Below, in pieces: positions 31,979 to 43,028 of a DNA stretch of 53,753 bases. The DNA comes from Perkinsus marinus ATCC 50983 (lineage: Eukaryota; Perkinsozoa; Perkinsida; Perkinsidae). Position numbers and translations under genes: made by a program. Under the pieces are notes generated by a model. The model did not search any database and was not told the DNA's origin. It was given only the letters and a program-made list of their open reading frames with translations. The stretch is taken from positions 464,509 through 518,261 of the forward strand of contig NW_003208655.1 of assembly GCF_000006405.1 (NCBI RefSeq), given 5' to 3'. How positions within the stretch are numbered: the first letter of the stretch is position 1; every line of letters starts with the position of its first letter.

Positions 31979-34900
31979 CTACTTCAACGCGAGGCGTCGC
32001 ATAGGTGTATCCGACTTCTGCGATCGTTTCGTATCTGCAGACAAGTGTCGGGTCTCGCCAAAAACGACGCAGTTGTACTTGCGAAAATCCAACAGGGCGA
32101 ACTGGTCAATCGGAGGACGAAGCGCGAGGTCGATCTGCCGTAGACGAATAGCATTCTTCGCCGTATCAGAGATGTACATTAGACCTGATGGAAACTCAGA
32201 AAAGATTGTTTATGTGATGGTAGATGCTCACGCTCCTGAATATCCCCCAGAGAGGGTGGACTCGGTCTACTAGGACTGCGACGAGGACAGCGGTCCACGC
32301 CGATGAGTGATGACGCGGTTCGGACCTGAAAGATTCAATTAATGCCGCATGGGAATCGCTCGCTAAACCAACCAGAGCAGGAACACCAGAGAGACAGTCG
32401 CCGTAGTCGGCTCCGATTGGGTTGAACTCTGATGCCACATCAACGCTTATGACTATACCTAAACAGAAACAACACTTCTCGAGCTCAGACGGTTGACCGG
32501 TCCAACTTGCGCCCATAGCACGGACATGCTCCACTGGGAAGTTATTCACATAAGCGCCGTCAACCAGCAGACTCCCTGGGTGGTTCTCATCGGGCATTGG
32601 CGGTATCTTTAGGATAAACACCAACATCAGCGCAGCCGCAAGATTCCCAGCTTACGAATCCTGCTAGGCTCATTGAAGCTCGCACGGCCTTCCATAGAGT
32701 TCCAGAGTCGTGAACTCTTTCTTTGAAGCCGACTATGTCGGTGGATATGCAAATGAACGGCAACCACAGATCCTCTATACGGACCTGATCGTGATCATAC
32801 CCACGGTGGCACTCAGAGCGCCTCCCTCTCACCTGGGCGAAGGCTCGTTGGAGGCCGTTGTTTAAAAGATGACCTTTGAAATATGCAGTAGAAGGGAAAG
32901 TGAGGTCAGTAAGGATGCTCATCAGGGAAAAGGAGTCTTTGAATACCTAAGAGAAGGAAGAATTATGCCCAGCCGATTCCACTTCGTCCCACCACAGCAA
33001 CTCTTTCCATCATCGCTTTGTAGTTACCAGTCATAGCAAACACCGCAGCTACAAAACTGCCCATGCTAACGCCAGCGATCATATCTACCGGCACGTGGTG
33101 CTCCGACAGAGCTCGGAGGACCTGACATGATGGACATACTGAGAGCTGAGACCTTCACTTACGCTCAGTGAAAAAATGTGCTCGCATTACTCAGCTGAGT
33201 TCAAAAGTTTCCTCACTAATTATACAAGTTCAAACAAAAAATCGGGTAGAAGTGTACAAAAACCAACGAAAATTTCCCAAAATTTCTCCTGAACTTTCAT
33301 AGTGTCACCAACATTGCTTACTCCCAGATGAGCACATCCTCTGGCTCCACCACCACCCAGCATCAAGGCAACAGCGCGACCACTGAGGATCCTAAATAAA
33401 ATACACCATCATTAAAGGCAAGCTCATCAAGAGTAGTGCATTTCTCTCAGGCATCCTCTTGATAAATACCATTTCGCATAAGCAGAGTTATATCCACGCC
33501 TTGGTGGAATTTCAACTCAAAACACTATTCAAATGACGCGAAGTACTTAAAGTTTTGAACACGTAAAAGTTGCATAAACTCTCACCTGGCGATTCTCTCC
33601 CAGTCGCGGTGTTCCATCGGACCCGACCGAATATGATGGCAGGCGCTCAGCCACGGCCTAACCTAATAACCAGAGCCCGTATCCACTGGTTCAACCGGCA
33701 AAGATACAAAACAGGTCCGGTCCCACCTCCATGAACTTCCTGGTGGCGGGCTGCTCGTCCAGACCGGCCTCCTTGATGGCGTGCTTAATGTAGTTACGCA
33801 GTCCCGGCTTGAGCATATCCCGATAGGGCGCGGCAGTGTTAGCGAACTCACGCCTGAAAAGGAGCACCTCCTTGCATATTAATACGAACAAAGGCTTCTC
33901 ACCTGCTTTCTCTGTGGAGCAGTAATAACTCCGTCGTTGAATTTGGTGACACACATGCTCGTTCTGCGAAGGTTAGACTGGTGTCACCATCGAACCACGA
34001 TACGAGCAGTACCTACATTGTAGTCAAAAACTATATATCTACAGTATCAGCTAGCTTGGAATGACCCGCTAGAATTACATACGCTGGAACCCTCAAAGCT
34101 GGAAAACCATATTCACATGTATTCCCATGAAAAAAATTGTCATAGTATGATAACTACCACACAATTGGGAGTTGCCTAACTCGAACCCCCCAAACTCACC
34201 GTGTCCGCCTGCTTTCCACATAGCTTAGTCCACTCGCTCACAGTAGTGCCGTCGCCACATGGATCGGCTTCATAGACAACAACCTCAACTCTTTCCTCGA
34301 GCTCGCCTAGTGCTACCGCACGCTGCGCATATCGTCGACCCTAAAACCCATCAGCCCTTCCCACAGTAATATATTCTAGACGAATGCTCTGTCGCCAAGG
34401 CGCAATGCAATAAGGACATTCCAATGCTACCACGCACTGAGTACGAATGACCATTTTTCAGAGCGTTTATTCCATTCGAGTCTACGGATGGGCGACTACG
34501 GCGAGTAAATCGACGCCTATCCAAACCCACTCGAGATCCGCAATAGACTAATAACAAGAGCGAGATCCTCCCAATACATTTCAATGCTCCAAAAAGTCCG
34601 CCATTTTCTGTACACCAGTACTCACAAGGAGATCCACGAGAGCTTGACGACTAACATCAGTGCATCTGGCAACGACCTCATCGTCACCATCAATAAAGCA
34701 GCGCTCCTCCGCACCGTACATGTAGCCTCGATCTACATGACTCGCCGTGATGCCGACTACTCTTAGCGCATCTACCAACGACATACAGGCAGTGTGGAGG
34801 GGCACCTGACAGACCATAGTCTGGTTTAGTCGTGCCCCTATGGTGGGGAAGATTCATAGTATGAGAAGCAAAACCGAGAGCCTCTCGGCGAGAGGATGGA

Positions 34901-37900
34901 AACATATACTTTATTCCACTCAAGCTTTGCATAAAGAGGACCTATTCGAGATAAAGAAGACGGTGAAACGCAAATGAAATATTAGCACGACGGATAGTGC
35001 CTAGCCAATATACAGTAACCTTTTCAACATCATGTAAAGAGACGTTCCTATCAAGACATGCAATTCCAAGCAGTAGGATTACGCTAGAACGATGGAGAGT
35101 AAAAGGAATAACTTCTAGGGAAACGAAATTCGAGGTACTCGGGTGGCGAACATATCAACTTACATCAACCGACAACCCCATAACGCAGATTGTGGTCGGA
35201 GTCCTGTTCGATGGAGTGGGAGAGTCGGGGACTCTACTACATGTCTGAGAGATTAACGCGTCGTGATGGATTCACAATTGCATAAACCCACCATCTCGGC
35301 CTTCCCAGTCCCCAAGTCCAACGTGCCCAGATGCTGCTGCTCCATCTGAACCTCCTGAGATGGTAAAAGGATTGAAGACTGCCTGCTAGCTGTCCAGGCT
35401 GCCAGACCCAGCAACCCTCGAGGGCACTCAGCAACTGTAATGAAGAGGCTCATTTTGTATGCACACCTTGCGTCGTACCCATCAAGTTGAGCATCATATC
35501 AGTGATACGGCATAGTTCGGAGTCTCTCACAGCTACTACGGTCTCACTGTACCTACACAGACGAACAAGAAGAACAATCTCAACATAGATCAATACAGTG
35601 GAGTGTCGGAGCCGCAACTGACGTGGTAATTTGACTTCCTGATTTCTTCTTCTCAGCCGTGCACGACGGCGCCTATACTTACTTCTCCCTTGCCAAGCAT
35701 TCCCGTTCGCCAATAACATCGCCTCGGACATACGTTCGGACAATCGGTCTGACCTTCTTCTTGTGACCATAGCGTTGAGACATCTTGGGAGGGCCAACGG
35801 CGACCAGTCGACCAGAGAGAACCTGACCGACATGAGAGATGACCTCCCTCCTGTGAAAGCAGGCTTACAATAAAGAAGCCCTGGGGAGTATCTCCAGTGT
35901 CGAATAGATGCCTGAAAAGAACAACGAGCAATTATGCAATTCTACGTTGCAGAAAATAAGTTAAACTCAACAGGCAAACGGAGGGGACTGCCTCGACTGG
36001 AGACCAAGCTCACTCACTTTGATGCTTCCAACGGTCTCCACTCAATGCTAGCATCGATCCTATGCAGAAGGTCGCTGGTTCGACCCGCGGTAGAGGCAAA
36101 CATTGAAAGCATACACACTGGTGCGATGGACGCTACATTAGAAGCCTGAACCAAAGCATAGTCCATCAGATTCAAGCCAGAGCATAGGCGCTACTATTTC
36201 AGCTGGGATAGAGACGGCCTTGACCTCCGACACCGTTGTGGCCTGCCAATCCTTCGCTGACGAGCCACTCATAGCCCAGGACAAGACGCCACTGGAAAGA
36301 CATCCCTCATAGTACTGTTTGTGAAGGAGGAACAACTCACAACATCTCTCCGGGTTGCGGCTGATAGACCTTTTGAATGCTCCCATCAGGGGACGCCATC
36401 TCCACGGAGACATCTCCGGACACCAGAACGTACAATGGGGAGTGGGCACCTTGCAAACTATACCGTGGTCGGGGTAAGGTGATGTGCGTCCATCTCACCT
36501 TTGGATGCGGTCTCTGGCCGTTGACGAGGGAGGTCCTCCTCATATTCGGGAGCGTCCATGAAAGGAGCGGTGGGGCTATCGGGGTCGGCATGAGATGCAT
36601 CAGATAACAAGTGATGGCCTGGGTGATAGGTGTCCAATCTGAATACCATAAAACGCCGATATCAGACGAGATGATACTCCTGTGAACTGGAGGGGTGAAC
36701 ATCGCAGAGGCCCGTGTTGAGGTACTTGATGTCTCGGTTGGACTCCCCCGCCGATTTGAGATATTCCCGCACTTCTGCTCGTAGCTCGTCACGGTCCGAT
36801 CCACCTGGTATCTAAGGTTCACCATCAATAGATGCAGAGTAGGTCCAATTCCAGCCAAAACTCACCAGAGCGTATGTGGCAATCTCAACAGGATCCTCAG
36901 ACTCGATAACATCCTTCGGCACCTGCACAAGAACTAGAGGTTACGAGTTCGATCCCGGCACCTGTCATCTGCTACGAATAAATGTTGTGCTCCACTGGAG
37001 TCTCTCCTATACAAGTCATTGGTGAGGCCGAAGAGTCGGGTGAGTGTTGGTAGGATAATCCTCTGTAAACGCAAGTTGAGGATTTGGAAGAGGTGGAGCA
37101 TGCTTCGAGCGTGGCCACTGTCCGTCAATAAAAACCGAATATCTCGTACGGAAAGCGACAAGCACGTGACAGTATCTAAGGTTCAACCGAACAAGATACA
37201 CAACAGGTCCGATGGGTCACAACGAGCTTCGTTCGAACTCTTGAGTCAAAAAATCAAAGAAATATTATTCCCGGAGTCGCAAAAAGCGGCATTACAACTC
37301 ACCCGTTATTGCCACCGCAGTAGAGACGTGTGGCACAGCAGTAACATCATCCAAGGAGAGCAGCATGAACATAAGGCCGACCGCGGCACATCCAGCCGGG
37401 ACCTGATCAGCACTGACCAGTTACGCCCAGCTATAAAGCGCAGACTAAACTGATAGAACGATTATCGCATTCATTGACAGAAGAGGTCCGGCAACTCAAC
37501 CGCATTACTGTGAGATCAACAGTACACTCGGAAGCGTTGGTAGGAGCAGAAGTCTCTACTTACTTTATACGATGAACTCTTCCCTTTCGTAGTTACTGAC
37601 ACTTCACCGCTGTGGACAATGAGTATTTTGTCTCTTGGTGCACCTGAGATTTAGCATTAGGAGGTAAGGATGCGAAACCCGACACTGCGCACCTTCTTCG
37701 AAGAGCTTTTCTCCCTTCTTGAATGCGACCAACTGAACATGCTTCAAAACCGCCATCAATGTAGTCGATGGAAGCATTGAAAAAGCCGAGCATTTCCTCA
37801 GGAATTCCGCACGCAACTGAGAACAGTATCGTCGGCACTCCGATTCCTCCACGATCTAAGTCAGTAGCGAGCGGAACGATCTATGTGAACTCAACGAGTT

Positions 37901-38633
37901 CCACTGCGATGTGGCTAGATAGAGGTCTACAAAGTTGTGGGAAGATGAGTATCGTTACGAAAAGCTCATGCGTTTATACGCCTTAAAGGCCCCACTGCGA
38001 ACCATGCAGCGACTGGAAGAGCTGCCAATCCCACAAGACTGGCACGAGTCCGATGGACCGCCAGAGGACGAATGGAGAAGTGCAGTGTTGGAGGAGACTG
38101 AAGCTCACCTTGGTCGGCTCGTCGGGCTCATCATCGCTGCAAAAGCCACCACCATCTGTGTCACTAACAAACATGTCCATGCTTATATCTGAGGAGCAAG
38201 ATGTTCTCGCATGGACTAGAACCAAATACCTCACGAAGACTATCACAAAACCCTACCATCACACCATGCCCACTCTTACCTGTACTCTGCCTTGCTAACT
38301 GTGGCTTCTCTATATTCTCACTCTCAGGAGAATCTCCTTCTGGATCGACGTACCTCCATACCAAACGCATACGAGTCTGCTAACCAACGTAGCTCACTCT
38401 TGGCTGGCATGCAGGGACTTCCGTTCAACCGTCTCCCCTTGCTTCCCTCTCTTACTCCTCTCTCGGTCCACCCAGTAGTAGAGGGAATAATACGTCACAA
38501 CGATTACAGTGACAGCCTGATAGAGTAACGTTGCCGGTGTACTGGAGGAAGACTTCCCTACCACGATGACCTTCACGCTCAGCAGAAAGCGGAGGATAGC
38601 AGAGAGGCTACTAAGTATCGATATTGACGCCAT
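31979..38633 (-). CDS. Neuropathy-target-esterase-type patatin phospholipase
   Basis: Thirty-one exons give 1195 aa. Exons (5' to 3'): 38398-38633, 38280-38353, 38109-38188, 37684-37855, 37564-37643, 37303-37402, 36976-37175, 36866-36922, 36726-36811, 36499-36638, 36341-36449, 36195-36291, 36018-36145, 35869-35911, 35683-35822, 35479-35552, 35292-35434, 35170-35244, 34626-34805, 34200-34340, 33903-34012, 33727-33853, 33586-33662, 33322-33391, 32993-33121, 32833-32946, 32656-32784, 32507-32606, 32326-32458, 32232-32269, 31979-32184. An N-terminal membrane anchor precedes three cyclic-nucleotide-binding-type modules (FFIVLSGRL, YVRGDVIGE, YSETVVAVRDSEL). The patatin domain has GGGGARGCAHLG, nucleophile motif GVSMGS, IEDLWLPF and the DGAYVNNFP dyad Asp. 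NTE (PNPLA6/7, yeast NTE1) deacylates phosphatidylcholine at the ER. The family-specific tail LRPPIDQFALLDF is present. Confidence 0.95.
33166..33316 (+). mobile_element. MITE-A copy 5, inside an NTE intron
   Basis: Starts CAGTGAAAAAATGTGC, then CAGCTGAGTTCAAAAGTTTC, CTCACTAATTATA, GGTAGAAGTGTACAAAAACC, TTTCCCAAAATTTCTCC and GTCACCAACA. It fills most of the 200-nt intron 33122-33321. The distal end is missing and stops about 5 nt from the GTAAGC splice donor. Confidence 0.8.
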
Positions 38634-39012
38634 TGAAAAATTACAACGACAAGCTACTAATGTTGAGATGGCCAGTAGTTGACCTCTACTTCATCTTATT
38701 CGACTTGGATGATTCATTAATGTATCATCACAGAGTGCTATGAGCACACAGTGAAGCTACTCTGCACACACCACAAGGATCTTTCAGTGGGCTATCTTTT
38801 TCACATATGTGCCCTCTCCAATGATCCCCATCAGTGCGGAACAGGGCGATGTATGGTATCGGCAACCCAGCTTGTCCCCTCGGTTGCTCGCGACCCCGAG
38901 CTGCGTTACGACTGAGTTCCAGACTCCACAGTATTCTTTTCTAGGCTTCATCCCTCTTGTATACTCTCCCCTACTACCCTCCCCGCCTTACTAGACTGAC
39001 ACAACAACTCAC
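38634..39012. other. Upstream region of the NTE-type gene
   Basis: No gene seen. Likely holds the promoter for the minus-strand phospholipase gene. Confidence 0.35.
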
Positions 39013-39243
39013 CGGAGCATCGAAACGTCTTAGCACTGAGTCTACCAACCTACTGCTGCCGGGGGCTCGCCATTCATAGCAGCTGAGCTGCGTGAGACGT
39101 GCTGACTGTGCATCAGTGATGTCGCCCTCTCTGCCAATACCTAAACCCAACACTATCAGTGTTGGACTATCCCTCTCCAACAGATCAATGTAGACCTGCT
39201 TTTGCAGGTGACCCCCTGTAGCCCTACCGCTTTCCGAGCACAT
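39013..39243 (-). CDS. Possible exon of a small unknown gene
   Basis: A minus-strand frame with MCSESGRATGGHLQKQ, DLLERDSPTLIVLGLGIGRE and DAQSARLTQLSCYEW has protein-like composition. It ends at a GTGAGT donor (39007-39012). The upstream frame near 39250-39400 is also protein-like but in another phase. Neither start nor stop is secured. Family unknown. Confidence 0.35.
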
Positions 39244-39450
39244 AGCAGTCTGAAGGTATTATACTGATTCCTTATCGTAGCCTCCACATCAGCTGCCATG
39301 TCATTACCCGTACCATCATTGACGCCACTACTATTACCACTGTAGTCTTCCAAGTAACTAATCGACGATACAGCAATACACACTGAAAAGCCACTCGCCG
39401 CATTCACTTTACTGACGAAGACGCGAACCTTTGAGAGATCTCCGGAAGCC

Positions 39451-40457
39451 CTACCCCTCCTTTTCGGCGCCTTCCTTAATGTAGGCTTCCAGAGCTCCCA
39501 ATGCCCTCTCGAGCTGGCCAGAGAGTTCCTGCAGCCTCTTGCTCAGCTCAGGTGGCAGCTCCCGTGATAGATAAGGTGATGGCAGAGGTAACGCTGGTGA
39601 GATGGGAGCTGTGTTGTAAGCTCCGAACTGGAATAAAAAAGGGAAGGAGTCTAACCTCCGATAACAACACTAAGATTTCCAACGATCCAAGAGCGATCTA
39701 GTACCATGGTTCGTCAATGAGGACTTATACACATTGTTACGTAGCGATAATGTTGGTACAAACAAGTTGTTCAAAGCAACAGTTTTACTCAAGTCCCTAC
39801 GGCATCTACTGAGCATACACAGTAGTCAAGATAGTTATACAGTAAGACGACGTTGCAACTGCTCTACTCCTCTCCCTGCTACCGTTCCGATAGACCCTCT
39901 ATTAGCCTGGGACCTCTCTAACTGAGACCACCTCTGACTGGCGTAGCTAGCCACCTGTCTATGAAGGTCGTTCACAGCAGATTCCAAGTCGGATAGAGCT
40001 GCTTGCGCCGTTGACAGCAATCTGATACCGGAAGCGGATAATGCTCTACACTATTATGACCACCAACCGGGCTCAATCTCAAGCGAATCCCCCTCAGTAC
40101 GCTTCAATATGAGCCGCATCCTGCTCCCTTTGGGCCACCGCCGACCTTATGGAGTCCACCTTCGGAGCGATCTCTCCTCTCAACTGAAACGGTTACTCAA
40201 ATACCCATGAAACGTGATGAACAGTGTCTTTGAGAAGTCAGTCGTTCACTCCCAGTCAGTTAGAGGAATTTTCTAGACTCTCAGTCGTATGAAAAGCCGT
40301 CGTAGACTCCCAACAGCACGAATCCATACCACACCATGCGGATATTTTATCTATCCACTACCATATCCTTTATATGATCAAGCTTCTTCTGGTTGTTGTC
40401 TATCTCGCCATGCACTTGCTCTACTTGCTGCTTGAATTGAGCATTAACCACTCCCGC
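39451..40457 (-). CDS. Coiled-coil protein, possibly Nup62/Nup54-type nucleoporin
   Basis: Three exons join in phase: 40362-40457 (AGVVNAQFKQQVEQVHGEID...), 40101-40183 (LRGEIAPKVDSIRSAVAQRE...) and 39955-40021 (LLSTAQAALSDLESAVNDLH). A last exon ending at TAG (39451-39453) reads PPELSKRLQELSGQLERALG and KEGAEKEG; its 5' boundary is not fixed. The whole is heptad-rich with few hydrophobic or Cys residues. The FxxQV..V......NxxKLD...D start and the length of the coil recall the C-terminal coiled-coil of central-channel nucleoporins (Nsp1_C/Nup62), but no FG repeats were found in the 300 bp upstream. The 5' end is unresolved; a coding-like DNEFHLWAEV stretch lies near 40700-40730. Call is tentative. 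Confidence 0.5.
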
Positions 40458-40739
40458 CTGTCGTAGTGTTACTGCCGAAGGAGACATCAACAACACGCAC
40501 CCTGACGACAGTACAAGACATCCACAATTTCACCATACATACAGAAACACAGTGACTAGAATCAGTATCCCCTTTAGTGGTTGACGCCTGTGATTTGTCA
40601 TCAACACAAGGAACTCCACCCTCAGCAGAAATAACGTCGCAAACACAACCAAGCATGCATCATACAGAGCGTCGCCTTCTAGCTCGATTTACTCTGGCAA
40701 CCTCAGCCCATAGGTGAAACTCGTTATCTACAACCAACG

Positions 40740-41179
40740 AAGCTTTTCAGCAACACTATGACCAACCATGATGGGGGCAAATCGAGATGCCTCGAATGGT
40801 TTCACGGAATGGGGGTGCCCGGAATTGAACCTTGGACACTTTCACTCATACCCCACCACTCTACCGTGACAGCACTGTGATGTCAGCACAACTTTCACCT
40901 CAGCTCAACTTTCAGCACTGCTTCATAGCTCGTTTTTAACCGTGGCCAATGACACTAGTTTCACGAGTATGAGCCGTTTGAGACATCGTACGCATTGATA
41001 ACCCAAGTTCGAATCCAGCAGGCGGCGTCTTATACACCACCAAAGGCATGTTTGAAAAATGGCCTTCATTCGAGGCTCAGTTGTACCGACCCTTCGACTC
41101 TCTTCCACTCTGCCGAATTACTATAGCTTGGAAGTGCCACTCATATCTGGTTCTGTGGAGAGAAAACACGCGGTCAACA
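40740..41179. other. Spacer with tRNA-T-arm-like words
   Basis: Contains GGTTCAATTCCGG on minus (about 40808-40822) and AAGTTCGAATCCAGC on plus (about 41005-41018). Neither folds into a full tRNA. No protein gene supported. Confidence 0.4.
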
Positions 41180-41395
41180 AGATGGGGCGGCTATGCCACA
41201 TCCCCAAGATATGCCTTGATACAATCATTTTCTCCAGGTGGGGAGGCTATGCCACAACCCCAACATATGCCTTAGTAGAATCCAATTTTCCATGTGGGGC
41301 GGCTATGCCACTACTCTCAAGATATGCCTTACTACAAATAGTTTCTCCACGTGGGGCGGCTATGCCACCGCCCCGAAATATGCCTCGTCCTCGAC
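41180..41395. repeat. GGCTATGCC minisatellite, locus 3
   Basis: Four units of about 60-63 bp with GGGGCGGCTATGCCAC and CAAGATATGCCTTA, homologous to 9860-10070. The close match over 31 kb suggests recent spread or gene conversion. Confidence 0.85.
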
Positions 41396-41838
41396 GGTCA
41401 GTCACATCACAGCCGATACAACATTCCGGTGAGCAACACAGCAGTAACCTCTGCCATCGAGTCTTCCTACAGGTGCGGAGTGTCGCTGGATAGACACTGG
41501 ACAAGTCATGATGACCGAGTGGGAACCGAAACAGGGAAAAACTGCTCGCCACCTGACCACCCGTCGCAGCACGAATCGCTTACCACACGCATCGACTCGC
41601 AGAGATTAGGGATGATCTCACGGGAGAGGACCGAGACATGCTCATTCCTATATGCTGGCACCCGAACACCTACAACGACAGACAATACGATTCCGCAAGA
41701 GCATGCAAACGCAATCCAGAGTTTAGAAACAATTCTTCATACAACGTCCATGGAAAGTAAGTCCGCTAAGGGAAATCATTATCACTCTCCAGTGTGCATC
41801 ACACGGTTGGCCTCAGCTGCTCAAGGACTCCAGCTCAT

Positions 41839-42873
41839 TTAGAAGAAGTACGTCAACAGAGTTCCGCACTTAGAGTCCTCCTTCGCAGAGTATAGCGCGA
41901 GCAGCGTGTCGTTTGATGCCTCCAAAGCGAAGCGGTAGTGGTTGGTTCCAGTGGCAATACAGACGCTTTGAGACTCGTCAGCTACCCTTAACGAAGTAAT
42001 GCCGTCTTTGGTGTCACACATACCAAGCCACTGTTCTCCAAAGAACCAGATGCTCTTCAAATTCGTGGAGACATCGGTTCCCCCACATTGGAGGGCTACC
42101 TCTTTTTCCTTCAAGACATGCGATCTCAGACCTCTTCGCAGTACGAAATATGTCATGATGATACTATTCTTCTTCGGGTCTACCCAGGCCATCTTCACTC
42201 TACCCGATACGTGAGTCAAAGCTGGAGGACGGTCCATAGCCGGAGAAACCATGGCATGCCACCATAAATGCGCTCTCCGATAAATCCCTTCGCCTCCCAG
42301 GAATATTGCATTCGATGACGCATTGTTACCTGTCAGAGTCGTCATCAAAAGCAAATTATCAACACAAATGACATTCGTCTTATCCCCATTGACAACAATA
42401 CCACCCACAACATAGAGCCGCAGGAACACCCCAGTTTGCATATCGTACACCGATACCCTCGAGTTATCCGTGTGGAGGACGACCAGATGGTCTTGCTCGG
42501 AGTCGTATGCATAAGAACCCCCAGTATGACAGGTCTCCAGAGCCAGACAAGGGGTAGGACCTTCCAAAAGAGGCCGCACGAGAAGATGATTGGGGCTCGC
42601 GTATACTCCCATGACGATGCCCTGGCGAACGAACAAGTGTGAGGGCATCTCCGCGATGGCAGTGTAGCTCCGACCCTTTTCTATCGGTTTCGTGCCCGGC
42701 GCTGCGAAATACCCCAGGATCTCGTGGTTGAGGTCGTCTATGGGCTCTCCCGCAGGGCTGGCCACCCTCCATAGCTCATCGAGACAACTGAATTCCAATG
42801 ACATAATATGAGAGGGGGTCTTCATAACAAAGACCTTGCCACAAGAACTGTTCAAGAAAGCACCAGATGACAC
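41839..42873 (-). CDS. Unknown protein, beta-propeller-like composition
   Basis: A minus-strand frame open for 344 codons; the upstream boundary is an unresolved intron, so 42873 is not a true start. It is rich in short beta-like stretches with regular aromatic and Asp residues: AYDSEQDHLVVLHTDNS, VSVYDMQTGVFLRLYVVGG and IWFFGEQWLGMCDTKDG. This composition suggests an NHL/WD-type beta-propeller, though no repeat signature is clear. Just upstream, 42900-42985 encodes a hydrophobic segment (FWAGVTLIYLISGLAL) that could be its signal peptide or anchor, followed by a GTAGGA donor. An extracytoplasmic location would then be likely. Stop TAG/TAA lies at 41839-41841. No family recognised. Confidence 0.6.
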   Translation of the reverse strand: MSSGAFLNSSCGKVFVMKTPSHIMSLEFSCLDELWRVASPAGEPIDDLNHEILGYFAAPGTKPIEKGRSYTAIAEMPSHLFVRQGIVMGVYASPNHLLVRPLLEGPTPCLALETCHTGGSYAYDSEQDHLVVLHTDNSRVSVYDMQTGVFLRLYVVGGIVVNGDKTNVICVDNLLLMTTLTGNNASSNAIFLGGEGIYRRAHLWWHAMVSPAMDRPPALTHVSGRVKMAWVDPKKNSIIMTYFVLRRGLRSHVLKEKEVALQCGGTDVSTNLKSIWFFGEQWLGMCDTKDGITSLRVADESQSVCIATGTNHYRFALEASNDTLLALYSAKEDSKCGTLLTYFF

Positions 42874-43028
42874 CAGCCGTCAACGATGGTGACATCCTAC
42901 GGGTTTTCAGTGCCAACCCAGAGATCAGGTAGATTAGTGTGACCCCGGCCCAAAACACACAAGTGCGACTCAACGCTTGAAACTTCACGATAAAAACTCT
43001 CCCATGAAAACTTCGGCGATACTCTAGT

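Noticed and set aside
37935-38192. Plus-strand frame with very protein-like composition (EKLMRLYALKAPL, PIPQDWHESDGPPEDEW)
   Set aside because: It lies mostly inside intron 3 of the NTE-type gene and partly over exon 3 on the opposite strand. The minus-strand chain is in phase on both sides with strong splice sites, so this is most likely an antisense shadow.
40803-40870. tRNA gene on the minus strand
   Set aside because: A T-loop-like GGTTCAATTCC is present, but the T-stem has mismatches and no matching acceptor, D-arm or anticodon arm could be built.
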